Shown here piece by piece: positions 63,556-64,000 of a stretch of DNA of 64,000 bases. The stretch's first letter is position 1. The number at the start of each line of letters is the position of its first letter. The DNA is taken from assembly GCA_026261815.1 (NCBI GenBank), contig JAMPIT010000856.1:8602001-8666000 (forward strand), written 5' to 3'. The DNA is from Monarcha castaneiventris obscurior. Lineage: Eukaryota; Chordata; Aves; Passeriformes; Monarchidae. Both the position numbers and the translations under genes were made by a program. The notes below the pieces were generated by a model that saw nothing but the letters and a program-made list of their open reading frames with translations, did no database searches and was not told the DNA's origin.

Positions 63556-64000
63556 CATTTCTCAGACTAGTCATTTGGTGTTAACATCTGTTAAACTCTT
63601 GTGCAGTAACATTTACAGCACGACACTAAGACATGCTTCTTGGATTTCTCCCGGTCACACTCGCCCTAACTACTGACGCAAGCATTCGGCACGCACAGGC
63701 ACACACACGGAACTCAACATGCAGGAATAGGATACAGTGCTTTTAAAAGAAGATGAGAATTCATCACAGCCTCCTGGCAGCCCTCAGAGGCAGCTCTGAG
63801 CCCAGCCCCATCCCCGTGCCAGCGGCAGTGCCAGCGGCAGGACTGGGTCCCCTGCTTCTGCCTTCCAGTTAGCTCTGCCTGGGGGAGCAGTGGGTGGGGG
63901 CTCTGCGGCCCCTCCACCATCGGGGTGCAGTTTGGTGCTCTGACATTGTGCTCTGGGACAGGTGTTCTCCTGTAGCCTGGGCAGCTCCCTGAATTCCTCA
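63390..64000 (-). other. Putative 3' UTR end of a convergent minus-strand gene (SMCR8 expected by synteny)
   Basis: On the minus strand this stretch grades from GC-rich to AT-rich and ends in an ATTAAA signal at 63415-63410, as a 3' UTR would. No coding sequence is visible. In mammals SMCR8 is tail-to-tail with SHMT1, so SMCR8 is the best guess. A 12-bp unit is tandemly duplicated at 63817-63840. Confidence 0.4.
63531..63536 (+). terminator. SHMT1: Candidate SHMT1 poly(A) signal AATAAA
   Basis: Exact hexamer followed by a T-rich stretch; 674 nt after the stop codon. Confidence 0.5.

Overview
This 64 kb window is vertebrate nuclear DNA, almost certainly from a bird and probably a songbird. 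The evidence is multi-exon genes with GT-AG introns and vertebrate protein sequences, short introns, CpG-rich promoters, and at least eleven truncated fragments of CR1 LINEs, the dominant avian retrotransposon. No prokaryotic features (operons, CRISPR, IS elements) and no tRNA or rRNA genes were seen. The gene set corresponds to a human 17p11.2 block (FAM83G, SLC5A10, PRPSAP2, SHMT1).

Layout from left to right. (1) 526-17174, plus strand: FAM83G (PAWS1), five coding exons joining in frame to 884 codons, with a 3' UTR to about 17.85 kb. (2) 14899-30897, minus strand: first nine coding exons (328 codons) of SLC5A10/SGLT5. This gene is interdigitated with FAM83G. Its exon 9 lies in FAM83G intron 4, its exon 8 lies opposite the FAM83G 3' UTR, and its remaining 3' exons must lie left of position 1, so SLC5A10 encloses FAM83G. 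(3) 33314-47500, minus strand: PRPSAP2, complete, ten coding exons plus a non-coding first exon in a CpG island, 369 codons, 3' UTR ending near 32.8 kb. (4) 48.2-54.4 kb: no recognisable gene. (5) 54931-56016, minus strand: an intronless-CDS chemoattractant GPCR of the FPR/CMKLR1 type. (6) 57.2-63.55 kb, plus strand: SHMT1, complete, a non-coding first exon plus eleven coding exons, 482 codons, with a CCAAT/Sp1 CpG promoter and a large GC-rich pentanucleotide minisatellite 30 bp into intron 1. (7) 63.4-64 kb, minus strand: AT-rich sequence resembling the 3' UTR end of a convergent gene (SMCR8 is the synteny expectation; no coding sequence is visible).

PRPSAP2 (regulatory subunit of PRPP synthetase) and SHMT1 (cytosolic one-carbon supply) both feed nucleotide synthesis but are not adjacent or co-oriented, so nothing here shows co-regulation. 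FAM83G is a CK1-alpha scaffold in Wnt/BMP signalling; SLC5A10 is a renal Na+/mannose-fructose cotransporter. All exon junctions were read by eye from splice consensus and reading-frame continuity and agree with the known lengths of the mammalian proteins. No clearly new biological system was found. The most notable points are the SLC5A10 exon/FAM83G 3' UTR antisense overlap, the SHMT1 intron-1 minisatellite, a duplicated NF-Y module in the SHMT1 promoter, a Tyr in place of the toggle-switch Trp in the GPCR, and a 21-bp tandem duplication that repeats an in-frame acceptor-like site before the last FAM83G exon.
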